Assembly (NCBI GenBank): GCA_963779515.1
Contig: CAVZYN010000001.1
Coordinates: forward strand, 310,001 to 374,000
Source of the DNA: CAVZYN01 sp963779515
GTDB taxonomy: Bacteria > Pseudomonadota > Alphaproteobacteria > Rhizobiales > Hyphomicrobiaceae
DNA length: 64,000 bases
Direction: 5' to 3'
Shown: piece by piece, positions 33,499-42,624 of the stretch
Layout: each line of letters opens with the position of its first letter
How positions within the stretch are numbered: position 1 is the first letter of the stretch
Made by a program: the position numbers and the translations under genes
Notes under the pieces: model-generated
Databases searched by the model: none
The model's input: the letters and a program-made list of their open reading frames with translations, nothing else
What the model was told of the DNA's origin: nothing

Positions 33499-34476
33499 AT
33501 GCTCGCATTTGCTATTCGCCGGTTGCTCGAAGCGCTCGTCGTCATGGTGACGGTGGCGCTTTTGGCATTCGTGCTGTTTCGTTTCGTCGGCGATCCGATC
33601 AATCAGATGGTCGGTCAGGATACGTCCCTGGAAGATCGGGAAAAACTGCGCCAGGAACTCGGCCTCAACGATCCGCTTGTGGTTCAATTCGGCCGCTTCC
33701 TCGGGAAATCCGCGCAATTCGACTTCGGCATCTCCTATCAGGTCAAGCAGCCGGTCACCAATCTCATCAAGGAGCGGTTCCCAGCGACACTCGAGCTCGC
33801 ACTGGCGGCAGCTCTGTTTGCGATCCTCATCGGCATTCCGATGGGCGTTTACACCGGCATCCATCGCGATAGCTGGATTTCGAAGTCGTTTCTCGCGATC
33901 TCGCTCGTCGGAATATCTCTGCCGACGTTTTTGATCGGGATCCTGCTGATCTACGTTTTCGCCGTGAAACTCGGGTGGCTGCCCTCGTTCGGGCGCGGCG
34001 AAGTCAAGACCATCGGGGGGTGGCGCACGGGACTGCTGTCGGCCTCAGGGCTCAAGGCCATCATCCTGCCGGCGATCACGCTCGGGCTCTTTCAGATGAC
34101 GCTGGTCACGCGGCTGGTGCGCTCGCAGATGCTCGAGGTCCTGCGAACGGACTACATCAAGTTCGCGCGGGCACGCGGCCTTTCGGATCGGGCCATAAAT
34201 TTTGGGCATGCCCTGAAGAACACGCTGATCCCGGTCATCACCATTATCGGCCTGCAGCTCGGCGCGATCATCGCTTTCGCGATCATCACCGAGACGGTCT
34301 TCCAATGGCCGGGCATGGGCCTGCTCTTCATTCAGTCGGTCCAGAACGCAGACATCCCGGTGATGTCGGCGTACTTGATTCTGGTCGCCTTCATGTTCGT
34401 GATGATCAATTTCATCGTCGATCTCCTCTATGTCTGGGTCGATCCGCGCATTCGAATAATGGGCCGGGAGGGCTAG
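33499..34476 (+). CDS. Peptide-type ABC transporter permease (DppB-like)
   Basis: A 325-residue inner-membrane permease with six predicted helices. The N-terminal helix MLAFAIRRLLEALVVMVTVALLAFVLFRF and the DPLVVQFGRFLGKSAQFDFGIS loop are typical of DppB. The EAA coupling loop that contacts the ATPases is seen as EVLRTDYIKFARARGLSDRAINFGHALKN. The C-terminal helix ends DLLYVWVDPRIR, another DppB hallmark. It pairs with the next permease to form the membrane channel. Confidence 0.92.
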   Translation: MLAFAIRRLLEALVVMVTVALLAFVLFRFVGDPINQMVGQDTSLEDREKLRQELGLNDPLVVQFGRFLGKSAQFDFGISYQVKQPVTNLIKERFPATLELALAAALFAILIGIPMGVYTGIHRDSWISKSFLAISLVGISLPTFLIGILLIYVFAVKLGWLPSFGRGEVKTIGGWRTGLLSASGLKAIILPAITLGLFQMTLVTRLVRSQMLEVLRTDYIKFARARGLSDRAINFGHALKNTLIPVITIIGLQLGAIIAFAIITETVFQWPGMGLLFIQSVQNADIPVMSAYLILVAFMFVMINFIVDLLYVWVDPRIRIMGREG

Positions 34477-34479
34477 CCG

Positions 34480-35449
34480 ATGGCCATGAATGAGGTGATC
34501 GAGGCTCCGGCAGCGGTGCCGCCCAAGACTGGCCGCGCGCTCGCGCTGGGCGCGGATCCGCGACAGCGATGTGTTTTACTCGTTCACCCGCGACAAGGTC
34601 GTGATGTTCTCGGCGTTGGTGACGGCGGTGATGCTGCTCGCTGCGATCTTCTCGCCGTTGATCGCGCCACACAACCCCTACGATCTCAAATCGCTGAGCC
34701 TGCTCGATTCCAATCTGCCGCCGTCCTGGGAGAAGGACGGTGATCCGAAGTTCCTGCTCGGGACCGACGATCAGGGCCGCGACATCCTGTCGACAATCCT
34801 TTATGGCACGCGCGCATCGATTGCGATCAGCATCTGTGCCGTCCTGCTGGCCATCACGCTCGGCGTATCGCTCGGGCTGGTTGCGGGTTATCGCGGCGGC
34901 CGCCTCGATGCGCTGATCATGCGCCTCGCCGACGTGCAGTTGACATTCCCCGCCATTCTGACGGCCTTGATGATCGATGGGATCGCTAAGGTCATCTTCA
35001 AGGGCTCCAAGCTCGGCGACAACCACTTCCTGATCCTGGTCGTGGCGATCGGGTTCTCCTACTGGGTGCAGTACGCCCGCACCGTGCGATCGGTGACGCT
35101 CGTCGAACGCAACAAGGAGTATGTCCAGGCCGCGCGCCTGATCGGCATCGGCCCGCTGAAAATCATGTTCCAGCATGTGCTGCCGAACGTGCTCTCGCCG
35201 GTACTCGTCATCGCCACCATCAATCTGGCGCTGGCCGTCATCACCGAGGCGACGCTGTCGTTCCTCGGTGTCGGTCTACCGCCGACGGAGCCGTCGCTTG
35301 GGACGATGATCCAGATTGGCAACAAATATCTGTTCTCGGGCAGCTGGTGGATGGTTGCTTTCCCGGGCCTCACATTGGCCGTGCTCGTCCTTGCTGTGAA
35401 TTTGTTGGGTGATTGGCTGCGGGATGCACTGAACCCGAGGTTGCGCTAG
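34480..35449 (+). CDS. Peptide-type ABC transporter permease (DppC-like), frameshifted near start
   Basis: The start at 34480 (MAMNEVIEAPAAVPPKTG) lies four bases after the first permease gene. The initial frame loses similarity near 34545, and the conserved N-terminal sequence (RIRDSDVFYSFTRDKVVMFSALV) continues one frame over to the stop at 35449. One extra base in the GC-rich run ctcgcgctgggcgcgg explains this. The rest is a normal DppC: the LLGTDDQGRDILSTILYGTR motif, the EAA loop LVERNKEYVQAARLIGIGPLKIMFQHVLPN and a C-terminal LLGDWLRDALNPRLR. The repaired length is about 322 residues. Confidence 0.86.
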
Positions 35450-35518
35450 TCTGATATCAATGCGGCCGCAGCCGCAGCTTCGCCGGTACACGTTTCGACA
35501 GAACAAAGGAGATTGCGC

Positions 35519-37113
35519 ATGCTGAAGACAGTGCTTCGAACAACGGCGGCCCTCGCCGCCTTGACGCTGGCGATCGGGATTGCCGAAGCCAAGCCGCTCA
35601 AGTGGGCGCGAACATCCGACGCCCTGACGCTCGACCCGCATTCGCAAAACGAGGGTCCGACACACAATCTCGGCCATCAGATCTACGAACCGCTGATCAT
35701 CCGACTCGATACCGGCAAGCTCGAGCCGACGCTCGCGACATCCTGGAAGGTCACCGCCGACCCGATGGTGTGGGAATTCAAACTGCGCGCGAACGTGAAG
35801 TTCCACGGCGGCGAAGCGTTCACGGCGGACGACGTGGTGTTCTCGCTTGAGCGGGCGCTGCAGCCAACGTCGGATATGAAGGGCGTCATCTCCTCGATCG
35901 ACAAGGTGACGAAGGTCGATGACCTGACGGTCCATATCAAGACCAAGGGGCCAAATCCGCTGCTCCCCGATACGCTCACCAACACGCGCATCATGAGCAA
36001 GGCGTGGTCGGAAAAGAACAACACCGTCACGGTGCAGGACTACAAAGAGAAGAAGGACAACTTCGCATCGCGCAATGCCAACGGTACGGGCCCCTATCAG
36101 CTCGTCTCGCGCGAGCAGGACGTCAAGACCGTCATGAAGCTGTTCGACGGTTACTGGGGCAAAGGCCAGTATCCGATGGGAATCACCGAGATCTCCTACC
36201 TCACCATCAAGTCGGATGCGACGCGCGTCGCAGCCCTCCTTTCCGGTGAAGTCGATTTCATCCAGGATACGCCGGTGCAGGACGTCGCCCGCCTCGAGCA
36301 GGCGCAGGGCATGAAGGTGCTGACGGGACCGGAGAACCGGTCGATTTTCTTCGGCATGGACGTTGGCTCGCCAGAACTCAAAACCTCGGATGTGAAGGGC
36401 AAAAATCCGTTCGCCGATAAGCGCGTCCGCAAAGCAATGTCGGCGGCCATCGATCGGGAAGGAATCAGGCGCGCTGTCATGCGCGGACAAGCGGTGCCAG
36501 CCGGCATGCTGGCACCACCCTTCGTCAACGGCTACGACAAGGTGATGGATACACCCGCGAAGGTCGATGTCGACGCGGCAAAGAAGTTGCTGGCCGAGGC
36601 CGGATATCCAAACGGCTTCTCCGTGACGATGAACTGCCCGAACGATCGCTACATCAATGATGAGGCGATTTGCCAGGCAGCCGTCGCCATGCTGGCGAAG
36701 ATCGGCGTCAACGTGAAGCTCGCCGCCGGTCCCAAGGGGCCGCACTTCAATCTGATCCAGAAGCAGCCGCCGGAAACCGAATTCTTCCTGCTCGGCTGGG
36801 GTGTGCCGACCTACGACAGCCACTACATCTTCTCGTTCCTGTATCAGACCCGGAAGGACAAGGATGGCACGTGGAATGCGACGACGCTACTCCAATGCCG
36901 GATCTCGACGCGAAAATCGTCAGCTTGACCGGCGAAACCAATCTCGAGAAGCGCAACGCGGTGATCGGTGAGATCTGGAAAGCGCTGCACGATGACGCCG
37001 TCTACATTCCGATCCATCACCAGACCTTGGCGCATGCCATGAAGGCGGAGTGGGATATCCGGACGTCGCCGGACAACGTCCTCTTCATGAAAATGTTTGC
37101 GCCGAAGAAGTAA
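35519..37113 (+). CDS. ABC transporter peptide-type substrate-binding protein 2, frameshifted
   Basis: A second family 5 solute-binding protein with a signal peptide ending IGIAEA and an AAGGAG ribosome site upstream. It contains LRANVKFHGGEAFTADDVVFSLERAL, GTGPYQLVSREQDVK, DATRVAALLSGEVDFI and MNCPNDRYINDEAICQA, parallel to protein 1. Near 36888-36905 the frame shifts twice within 20 bases (WNATT... should continue as RYSNADLDAKI) and then runs to 37113. Removing two bases gives about 530 residues. It is a paralogue of protein 1 in the same operon, so the importer may have two substrate ranges. Confidence 0.84.
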
Positions 37114-37119
37114 TCACTT

Positions 37120-37153
37120 CTCCACCCCGTGGTGTGTCCATCACGGGGTGGAG
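37120..37153 (+). promoter_or_regulatory. Intra-operon hairpin after substrate-binding protein 2
   Basis: A perfect 12-base inverted repeat, ctccaccccgtg (37120-37131) with cacggggtggag (37142-37153), and a ten-base loop. There is no T tail. Its position mirrors the hairpin after the first binding protein, suggesting the same mRNA-processing role. Confidence 0.7.
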
Positions 37154-37167
37154 CAGAAGGGCCTCAT

Positions 37168-38154
37168 GTGACCACCCCAGTCCTCTCCGTTAAGAATCTG
37201 CGTGTCGAGTTTCCGACGCGGCGTGGTGCCCTTGTCGCGGTCGATGACATTTCGTTCGACATCCGGGCGGGCGAAGTGCTGGGCGTGGTTGGCGAGTTGG
37301 GCGCGGGCAAGTCCATGACGGGATCAGCCGTCATCGGTTTGCTCGAACCGCCGGGGCGGATCGCGGGCGGGGAAGTGCACCTCAAGGGCGAGCGGATCGA
37401 CAATTTGCCCCCCGATCAGATGCGCAAGGTCCGCGGCCGCCGCATCGGAATGGTGTTCCAGGATCCGCTGACCTCGCTCAATCCGCTCTACACCGTCGGC
37501 GAGCAGTTGATCGAAACCATTCGCACGCATCAGCCGGTCTCCGACGCCGAGGCTCGCAAACGCGCGGTTGCTCTCCTGACCGAGGCCGGTATTCAGGGCG
37601 CCGAACGGCGCATCGACGGCTATCCGCATGAGTTCTCCGGCGGCATGCGCCAGCGCGTGGTGCTGGCGCTGGCGCTCTGCGCCGAACCCGAACTCGTGAT
37701 TGCGGATGAACCGACCACGGCGCTCGATGTCTCGATCCAGGCGCAGATCATCCAGCTCTTGAAGCGTCTCTGCCGCGAGCGCGGCACGGCGGTGATGTTG
37801 ATCACCCACGATATGGGTGTGATTGCGGAGACAGCCGATCGCGTCGCCGTCATGTACGCCGGCCGTATCGCCGAGATCGGCCCCGTGCGCGACGTCGTGC
37901 AGCGCCCGCATCATCCCTACACCAAGGGCCTGATGGGCTCGATCCCGACGCTCGACACCCATGCGACGCGGCTGGTGCAAATCCCAGGCTCGATGCCGCG
38001 TCTGACCGCGATCCCGAAAGGCTGCGCCTTTAATCCGCGCTGCGACAAGGTCTTCGATCGCTGCCGCAGCGAGCGGCCCGAGCCGTTGCCGCGTGGCCAA
38101 TCGCAGGTAGCCTGTTGGCTCGCCGCCGATACCCGTGCCGAGGTGGTGGCATGA
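37168..38154 (+). CDS. Peptide-type ABC transporter ATP-binding protein (DppD-like)
   Basis: A 328-residue ATPase. Walker A is GELGAGKSMTG (usually GESGSGKS), the Q loop lies in GMVFQDPLTSLNP, the signature is EFSGGMRQRV, Walker B is LVIADEPTTALDV and the switch histidine is in LITHDMG. The C-terminal oligopeptide-transporter extension contains cysteines (KGCAFNPRCDKVFDRC) that bind an Fe-S cluster in related DppD proteins. The GTG start at 37168 follows AGAAGGG. It heterodimerises with the next ATPase and overlaps it by four bases. Confidence 0.92.
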   Translation: MTTPVLSVKNLRVEFPTRRGALVAVDDISFDIRAGEVLGVVGELGAGKSMTGSAVIGLLEPPGRIAGGEVHLKGERIDNLPPDQMRKVRGRRIGMVFQDPLTSLNPLYTVGEQLIETIRTHQPVSDAEARKRAVALLTEAGIQGAERRIDGYPHEFSGGMRQRVVLALALCAEPELVIADEPTTALDVSIQAQIIQLLKRLCRERGTAVMLITHDMGVIAETADRVAVMYAGRIAEIGPVRDVVQRPHHPYTKGLMGSIPTLDTHATRLVQIPGSMPRLTAIPKGCAFNPRCDKVFDRCRSERPEPLPRGQSQVACWLAADTRAEVVA

Positions 38155-39251
38155 GTGTCACGACGCCTGAGGAGGCCGCCGCCGCCGCGCGTGCAACGAC
38201 CGTTGCCAGGGTGTCGAGCGCGGTCGCGTCTCCCGGCGGACGCACCGTGGCCAACACCACCGGCGCGCTCGTCGATGTGCAGAACCTGACCCGCGTCTTC
38301 GATGTATCGAAGCCGTGGCTCAATCGCGTGATCGAGCGCGAAGAAAGGAAGCTGCTTAAAGCCGTTACCGACGTTTCGTTCGCGATCAACAAGCGCGAAA
38401 CGCTGGCGCTGGTGGGCGAGTCGGGCTCCGGCAAGTCGACCGTTGCCAAGATGGTCGTCGGGCTGCTGCAACCGACGGCGGGCAGCGTGACGATCGACGG
38501 TGTCGACATGTGGTCGGTTGCGAATGCCGCGGAACGCCAGAAGCTGCGCCGCCGGATCCAGATGATCTTCCAGGATCCGTACGCGAGCCTCAATCCGCGC
38601 TGGCGCGTCGATCAGATCATCGCGGATCCGATCCGTGCCTTCGACCTTGCCAAGGACAACGCCGAGATCGAACATCGCGTCGGCGAACTTCTTCGTCTCG
38701 TGGGCCTCGACCCGGCGGATGGCGGCAAGTACCCGCATGAATTTTCCGGCGGCCAACGGCAACGCATCTGCATCGCGCGCGCGCTGTCGTCGAAGCCTGA
38801 ATTCATCGTCTGCGACGAACCGACGTCCGCACTCGACGTCTCGGTGCAGGCACAGATCCTCAATCTGATGCGCGACCTGCAGGACCAGTTCGGGCTCACC
38901 TACCTCTTTATCTCGCACAACCTCGCGGTTGTGCGGCACATGGCAACGCGCATTGGCGTCATGTACCTCGGCCGCGTCGTCGAGATCGCGCCGTCTGCCG
39001 AACTCTTCAAGGCGCCGCGGCACCCCTATACGCGCATGCTGCTTGACGCCGTGCCCGATCTCGCCATGAGCGGGCGTGCGCGCAAGATGATCGAAGGCGA
39101 GATCCCAAACCCGATCGATCCGCCAAAGGGCTGTGCGTTCCACCCACGCTGCCCGTTGGCGTTCGATCGCTGCCGGATCGAGGTGCCAAGATCCGTTGTG
39201 GCGAGCGGTCGCGCCGTTGCTTGTCACGCGGCGGAAGCGGGCAAGATCTAA
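38151..39251 (+). CDS. Peptide-type ABC transporter ATP-binding protein (DppF-like)
   Basis: A 366-residue ATPase with an extended N terminus. Walker A is GESGSGKSTVAK, the Q loop lies in QMIFQDPYASLNPRW, the signature is EFSGGQRQRI, Walker B is FIVCDEPTSALDV and the switch region is FISHNLAVV. The C-terminal KGCAFHPRCPLAFDRC extension matches DppF/OppF. The start overlaps the stop of the previous gene (ATGA). This is the last gene of the importer operon; a convergent DUF922 gene follows 26 bases later. Confidence 0.93.
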   Translation: MSVTTPEEAAAAARATTVARVSSAVASPGGRTVANTTGALVDVQNLTRVFDVSKPWLNRVIEREERKLLKAVTDVSFAINKRETLALVGESGSGKSTVAKMVVGLLQPTAGSVTIDGVDMWSVANAAERQKLRRRIQMIFQDPYASLNPRWRVDQIIADPIRAFDLAKDNAEIEHRVGELLRLVGLDPADGGKYPHEFSGGQRQRICIARALSSKPEFIVCDEPTSALDVSVQAQILNLMRDLQDQFGLTYLFISHNLAVVRHMATRIGVMYLGRVVEIAPSAELFKAPRHPYTRMLLDAVPDLAMSGRARKMIEGEIPNPIDPPKGCAFHPRCPLAFDRCRIEVPRSVVASGRAVACHAAEAGKI

Positions 39252-39277
39252 GCCGAATGCCTGTCGGCTGGGCGATC

Positions 39278-39904
39278 TCACATGCCCTTGATGCACGTCT
39301 TCCGGAGGTGGCAAGACCCTTCGCGGGCGTCGAACTCACGTTGATTGCGGCGATCCCGCTCCATGTGCCCTTCGGCGATGGCCCGCATGACAGCTTGAAG
39401 ATCGCCACACTTTTCCGATCGCGCCTCCGCGAGCCCACGCTCGAGTTCGCGCGCCGTTTCGAATGCGATGTCGACGTGGCGCTGCTCATGCCGCTCGACA
39501 TCCGCGCGATACCGGTCCCACTCGGCCTGGAGCGCATAAGTCGCGAGCAGCTTGTCGGTCCATAGCGGCATCACGACTCGCGCCTCCAGCGTGACGGCAA
39601 TGCTTTTTGCAGTGCACCCATCTTGGGTTTTGACGTGCTGAAACGTCCAGGCGAAGGTCGTCGACGTCCGGCCAACGACAATTTTGTTGCGATCCGCGGA
39701 CGGGGCGCCAGTTCCGCTCGGTCCGTGCTCGCGCATCGCGGCCTTGAGTTCGCGAATGGTCGAGCCACGAATGTCGTAGGTCTCGTTGGTTTGTTTGAGG
39801 ATGGGATCTGCAATCGCGGCGCGCGGAAAGGCAATGCTCAGGACGGCAAAGAGAGGCCAGAGCGCCAAGCCGCGCCGGCGCGTCACGCGATCGAAAAACA
39901 TCAT
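39278..39904 (-). CDS. DUF922 family predicted secreted zinc-dependent protease
   Basis: An ~208-residue protein with a signal peptide (LALWPLFAVLSIAFPRAAIA) and a DUF922 domain. The key motif is HEQRHVDIA, an HExxH-like zinc site in ADVERHEQRHVDIAFETARELE. The first half has NETYDIRGSTIRELKAAMREHGP, conserved in the family. Two cysteine pairs occur late (SEKCG, SCHLRKTC). The periplasmic peptidase role is a family prediction, not shown. An ATG 13 codons upstream at 39943 is possible. Confidence 0.8.
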   Translation of the reverse strand: MMFFDRVTRRRGLALWPLFAVLSIAFPRAAIADPILKQTNETYDIRGSTIRELKAAMREHGPSGTGAPSADRNKIVVGRTSTTFAWTFQHVKTQDGCTAKSIAVTLEARVVMPLWTDKLLATYALQAEWDRYRADVERHEQRHVDIAFETARELERGLAEARSEKCGDLQAVMRAIAEGHMERDRRNQREFDAREGSCHLRKTCIKGM

Positions 39905-39994
39905 CTCACACACCACCCGGACCAGCGGCCAGAATGTTGCCATCAGAGGCGTAAAGATCTTGTTAGGATTTGCAGTGCACGGCGGCGGGCGCCG

Positions 39995-40249
39995 TCACGT
40001 TTTTGCGTCCGCGCAAACAGCGTGTGCTTTCAGGACACGTTTTGAGGACGGCGGGAATTTCGCGAGTTTGCTGTCGGGTCGCGTCGGCCGTTTGACGAGA
40101 TCGCCGCCGCAATTCGGGCACAGCCCGCCGAGGCGCGTTTCGGCGCAGGCAGCGCAAAACGTGCATTCGAACGTGCAGATCCGCGCATCGGCGGCGCCGT
40201 TGGGCAAGTTCTTGTCGCAGCATTCGCAATTGGGTCGCAGGTCCAGCAT
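39995..40249 (-). CDS. DUF1272 domain-containing small zinc-binding protein
   Basis: An 84-residue protein starting MLDLRPNCECCDKNLPNGA behind a GAAGGAGA ribosome site. Eight or more cysteines in CxCC, CTFECTFCAAC and LCPNCGGDL pairs are typical of DUF1272 and indicate one or two zinc sites. The C terminus is basic and proline-rich. Function of the family is unknown. The open frame extends far upstream but only this part has family character. It is divergent from the DUF1194 gene. Confidence 0.85.
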   Translation of the reverse strand: MLDLRPNCECCDKNLPNGAADARICTFECTFCAACAETRLGGLCPNCGGDLVKRPTRPDSKLAKFPPSSKRVLKAHAVCADAKT

Positions 40250-40382
40250 CGTCGTCTCCTTCCGATGCGCGAATGTACGATCGACGCAGCCCCCGCGGCA
40301 ATCGTCGTCTTCAGACGCGCGATTGTGAGTTGTCCGTTGGCGGGAAGGCGGCGCATCATGGATCCTCGCGCGGAGAGGCACC

Positions 40383-41129
40383 ATGGCCCAGAGCATGATC
40401 AGGCGCACCAGCAAGGGCGCGATCACACGCCGGACGGCGGCGACCCTGATTGCCAGCGCAGCGGCAGGTAGCATGGCCCGGGCCGACGGCCGGCTGGCGG
40501 ACCTTCAGCTCGTGCTCGCCGTGGATGTATCCGGCAGCGTCAACGCGCGGCGTTTCGAACTGCAGAAGCAAGGCTACGTGAAGGCATTTCGCGCCAAACA
40601 GATCCTCGATGCCATCAAGGCTGGCGCCGCTGGCGCCGTCGCGGTGACGATGGCGCAGTGGACAGGCCCGGTGATGCAGGTGGTCGTCGTGCCATGGACG
40701 CGCATTCATGATGAGGCAACCTTTGAAGCCTTCGCCGCGGCCATCGAGCGCGGCCCGCGTCACCTCTACAGCGGCGGCACGTCCATCAGCGGCGCCATCG
40801 ATCACGCCATGTCGCTGTTTCCCGCGTGCCCGTATCGGGCGCAGCGCCGCGTCATCGACGTCTCCGGCGATGGCGAAAACAATCGTGGCCGCAGTGCGGG
40901 CACGGCCCGCGACGACGCCGTCGACCAGGGCGTCTGCGTCAATGGCCTGCCGATCCTTGAAATCGAGCGCACACTGGATCAGCACTACCGTGATCATGTT
41001 ATCGGCGGCCCTGGCGCTTTCCTGATCGCGGCGGAAACGTTCGAGACCTTCGCCGATGCGGTGCGCAAGAAGCTGATCCTCGAAATTTCGGGGGCAGGAC
41101 CAGTGGCGGGCCGTCCAATTGCGACTTAG
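40383..41129 (+). CDS. DUF1194 domain-containing protein (von Willebrand factor A fold), exported
   Basis: A 248-residue protein whose N terminus carries twin arginines before a hydrophobic stretch (TRRTAATLIASAAAGSMARA), compatible with Tat or Sec export. The mature part has the VWA metal-site motif VDVSGSVN and continues with the DUF1194 features SGGTSISGAIDHAM and VIDVSGDGENN. Such proteins are periplasmic and probably bind partners through a MIDAS metal. No partner is evident in the neighbourhood. Confidence 0.85.
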   Translation: MAQSMIRRTSKGAITRRTAATLIASAAAGSMARADGRLADLQLVLAVDVSGSVNARRFELQKQGYVKAFRAKQILDAIKAGAAGAVAVTMAQWTGPVMQVVVVPWTRIHDEATFEAFAAAIERGPRHLYSGGTSISGAIDHAMSLFPACPYRAQRRVIDVSGDGENNRGRSAGTARDDAVDQGVCVNGLPILEIERTLDQHYRDHVIGGPGAFLIAAETFETFADAVRKKLILEISGAGPVAGRPIAT

Positions 41130-41156
41130 ACTGCCGCAAACCTGGGAGGTCCAGCA

Positions 41157-41556
41157 ATGTCAACGACAACCAAGAACCTGCCGCAGACGTTTGCGTTCAG
41201 CCATCTCCGCGACTCCGATTTTCAGTCCGGCCTCCGGAGTTATGCGACGTATCGTAATCTGGGGTTCGACAAGGCGACGCACGGGATGGCCGGCGCGCAG
41301 GTGATCCGATTTGTCCCGCCCTGCACCGACGAGGTGCGCGTCTGGCATACCCACGACATCGAGTTCCAGATGGTCTACGTGCTGAAGGGGTGGATCACGA
41401 CGGAAATGGAAGGTCACAAGCCCGAGAAGATGGTCGCGGGCTCGAGCTGGATGCAGCCGCCGAAAGATTCGCCATCGCGTCATCGACTTCTCCGACGACT
41501 GCGAGGTGCTGGAGATCACGCTGCCGGCCGAATTCGAAACCCAGATGGACCACTGA
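41157..41556 (+). CDS. Cupin domain-containing protein, frameshifted
   Basis: A single-domain cupin with VRVWHTHDIEFQMVYVLKGWI as first motif and AGSSWMQPPK leading to the second. At the AAA run 41463-41465 one extra A shifts the frame; in the corrected frame the end reads IRHRVIDFSDDCEVLEITLPAEFETQMDH with stop at 41554-41556, about 132 residues. It starts 27 bases after the DUF1194 gene and precedes the MetE-like gene by 42 bases, so it may be cotranscribed with the latter. Likely a metal-binding enzyme or ligand sensor. Confidence 0.78.
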
Positions 41557-41598
41557 GCGAATCGCTCTTGACGCCTCTCACGATCACCGGAGTTTCCA

Positions 41599-42624
41599 AT
41601 GCGAGATCTACCGTTGTTCCCGACCACGGTGGCGGGGAGCTTGCCGAAGCCGTTCTGGCTCGCCGAGCCCGAGAAGCTTTGGCCGCAGTGGCGCCATGTG
41701 GGCGCCGATCTGCAAGCGGCGAAACAGGACGCAGCGCTGATCTGGCTGAAGCTGCAGGAAGACGCCGGCATCGACATCGTCACGGACGGCGAGCAGTTCC
41801 GCATCCATTTCGTGCACGGGTTCGTGGAACACCTCGGCGGCATCGATTGGGCGAAAAAGACCAAAATGGGCATTCGCAACAATCGCTACGTCGTCGATGT
41901 GCCGACCGTCACGGGACCGATCACGCGCAAGGCCTCGGTGCATGGTGAGGACGCGCGCTTCGTGCGTGGTCACACGCGGCGTGCGATGAAAATCACGCTG
42001 CCTGGCCCCATGACGATCTGCGACACCGTCGCCGACAGCCACTACGGCCGCCGCGCCGACATGGCGATGGCCTTCGCCGCCGCGCTGAATGAGGAGGCAC
42101 GCGAGCTTGAGGCCGCCGGCGTCGACGTCATCCAGTTCGACGAACCGGCGTTCAACGTTTTCATGGACGACGTAAAGGGTTGGGGCATCGCGGCCCTCGA
42201 GCGCGCGGCCGCTGGCCTTAAGTGCAAGACCGCGGTCCACATCTGCTACGGCTACGGCATCGAGGCCAATAATAAGTGGAAGGAAACGCTTGGGTCCGAA
42301 TGGCGTCAATACGACGAGATCTTTCCCGCCCTCAATTCCAGCAAGATACAGCAGGTTTCACTTGAGTGCCAAGGCTCCAAGGTGCCGATTTCATTGATAC
42401 GGCACCTGAAGGACAAGGAGATCCTGGTCGGGGCCATCGACGTCGCGACAAGCACGATCGAGACGCCAGAAGCGGTCGCGGCAACGCTGCGTGAAGCCAT
42501 GAAGCACGCCGACGCCAAACGGATTCAGGCCTGCACCAACTGCGGTCTGGCACCGTTGCCGTTCGCGGTGGCCGCGGGCAAGCTCAAGGCGCTGGGTGCA
42601 GGGGCGCGACTTTTGCGGACGTGA
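41599..42624 (+). CDS. Core-MetE-like cobalamin-independent methyltransferase
   Basis: A 341-residue TIM-barrel protein corresponding to the C-terminal catalytic domain of MetE without its N-terminal domain. The zinc ligands of the family are kept: H214 and C216 in AVHICYG, E256 in SLECQGS and C315 in CTNCGLAPL. The N-terminal TVAGSLPKP and the QFDEPAF acidic motif also fit. Family members transfer methyl groups to homocysteine or carry out alkyl-thiol transfers (epoxyalkane:coenzyme M transferase is a relative). The acceptor and donor here are unknown; the cupin gene upstream is a possible partner. Confidence 0.8.
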   Translation: MRDLPLFPTTVAGSLPKPFWLAEPEKLWPQWRHVGADLQAAKQDAALIWLKLQEDAGIDIVTDGEQFRIHFVHGFVEHLGGIDWAKKTKMGIRNNRYVVDVPTVTGPITRKASVHGEDARFVRGHTRRAMKITLPGPMTICDTVADSHYGRRADMAMAFAAALNEEARELEAAGVDVIQFDEPAFNVFMDDVKGWGIAALERAAAGLKCKTAVHICYGYGIEANNKWKETLGSEWRQYDEIFPALNSSKIQQVSLECQGSKVPISLIRHLKDKEILVGAIDVATSTIETPEAVAATLREAMKHADAKRIQACTNCGLAPLPFAVAAGKLKALGAGARLLRT

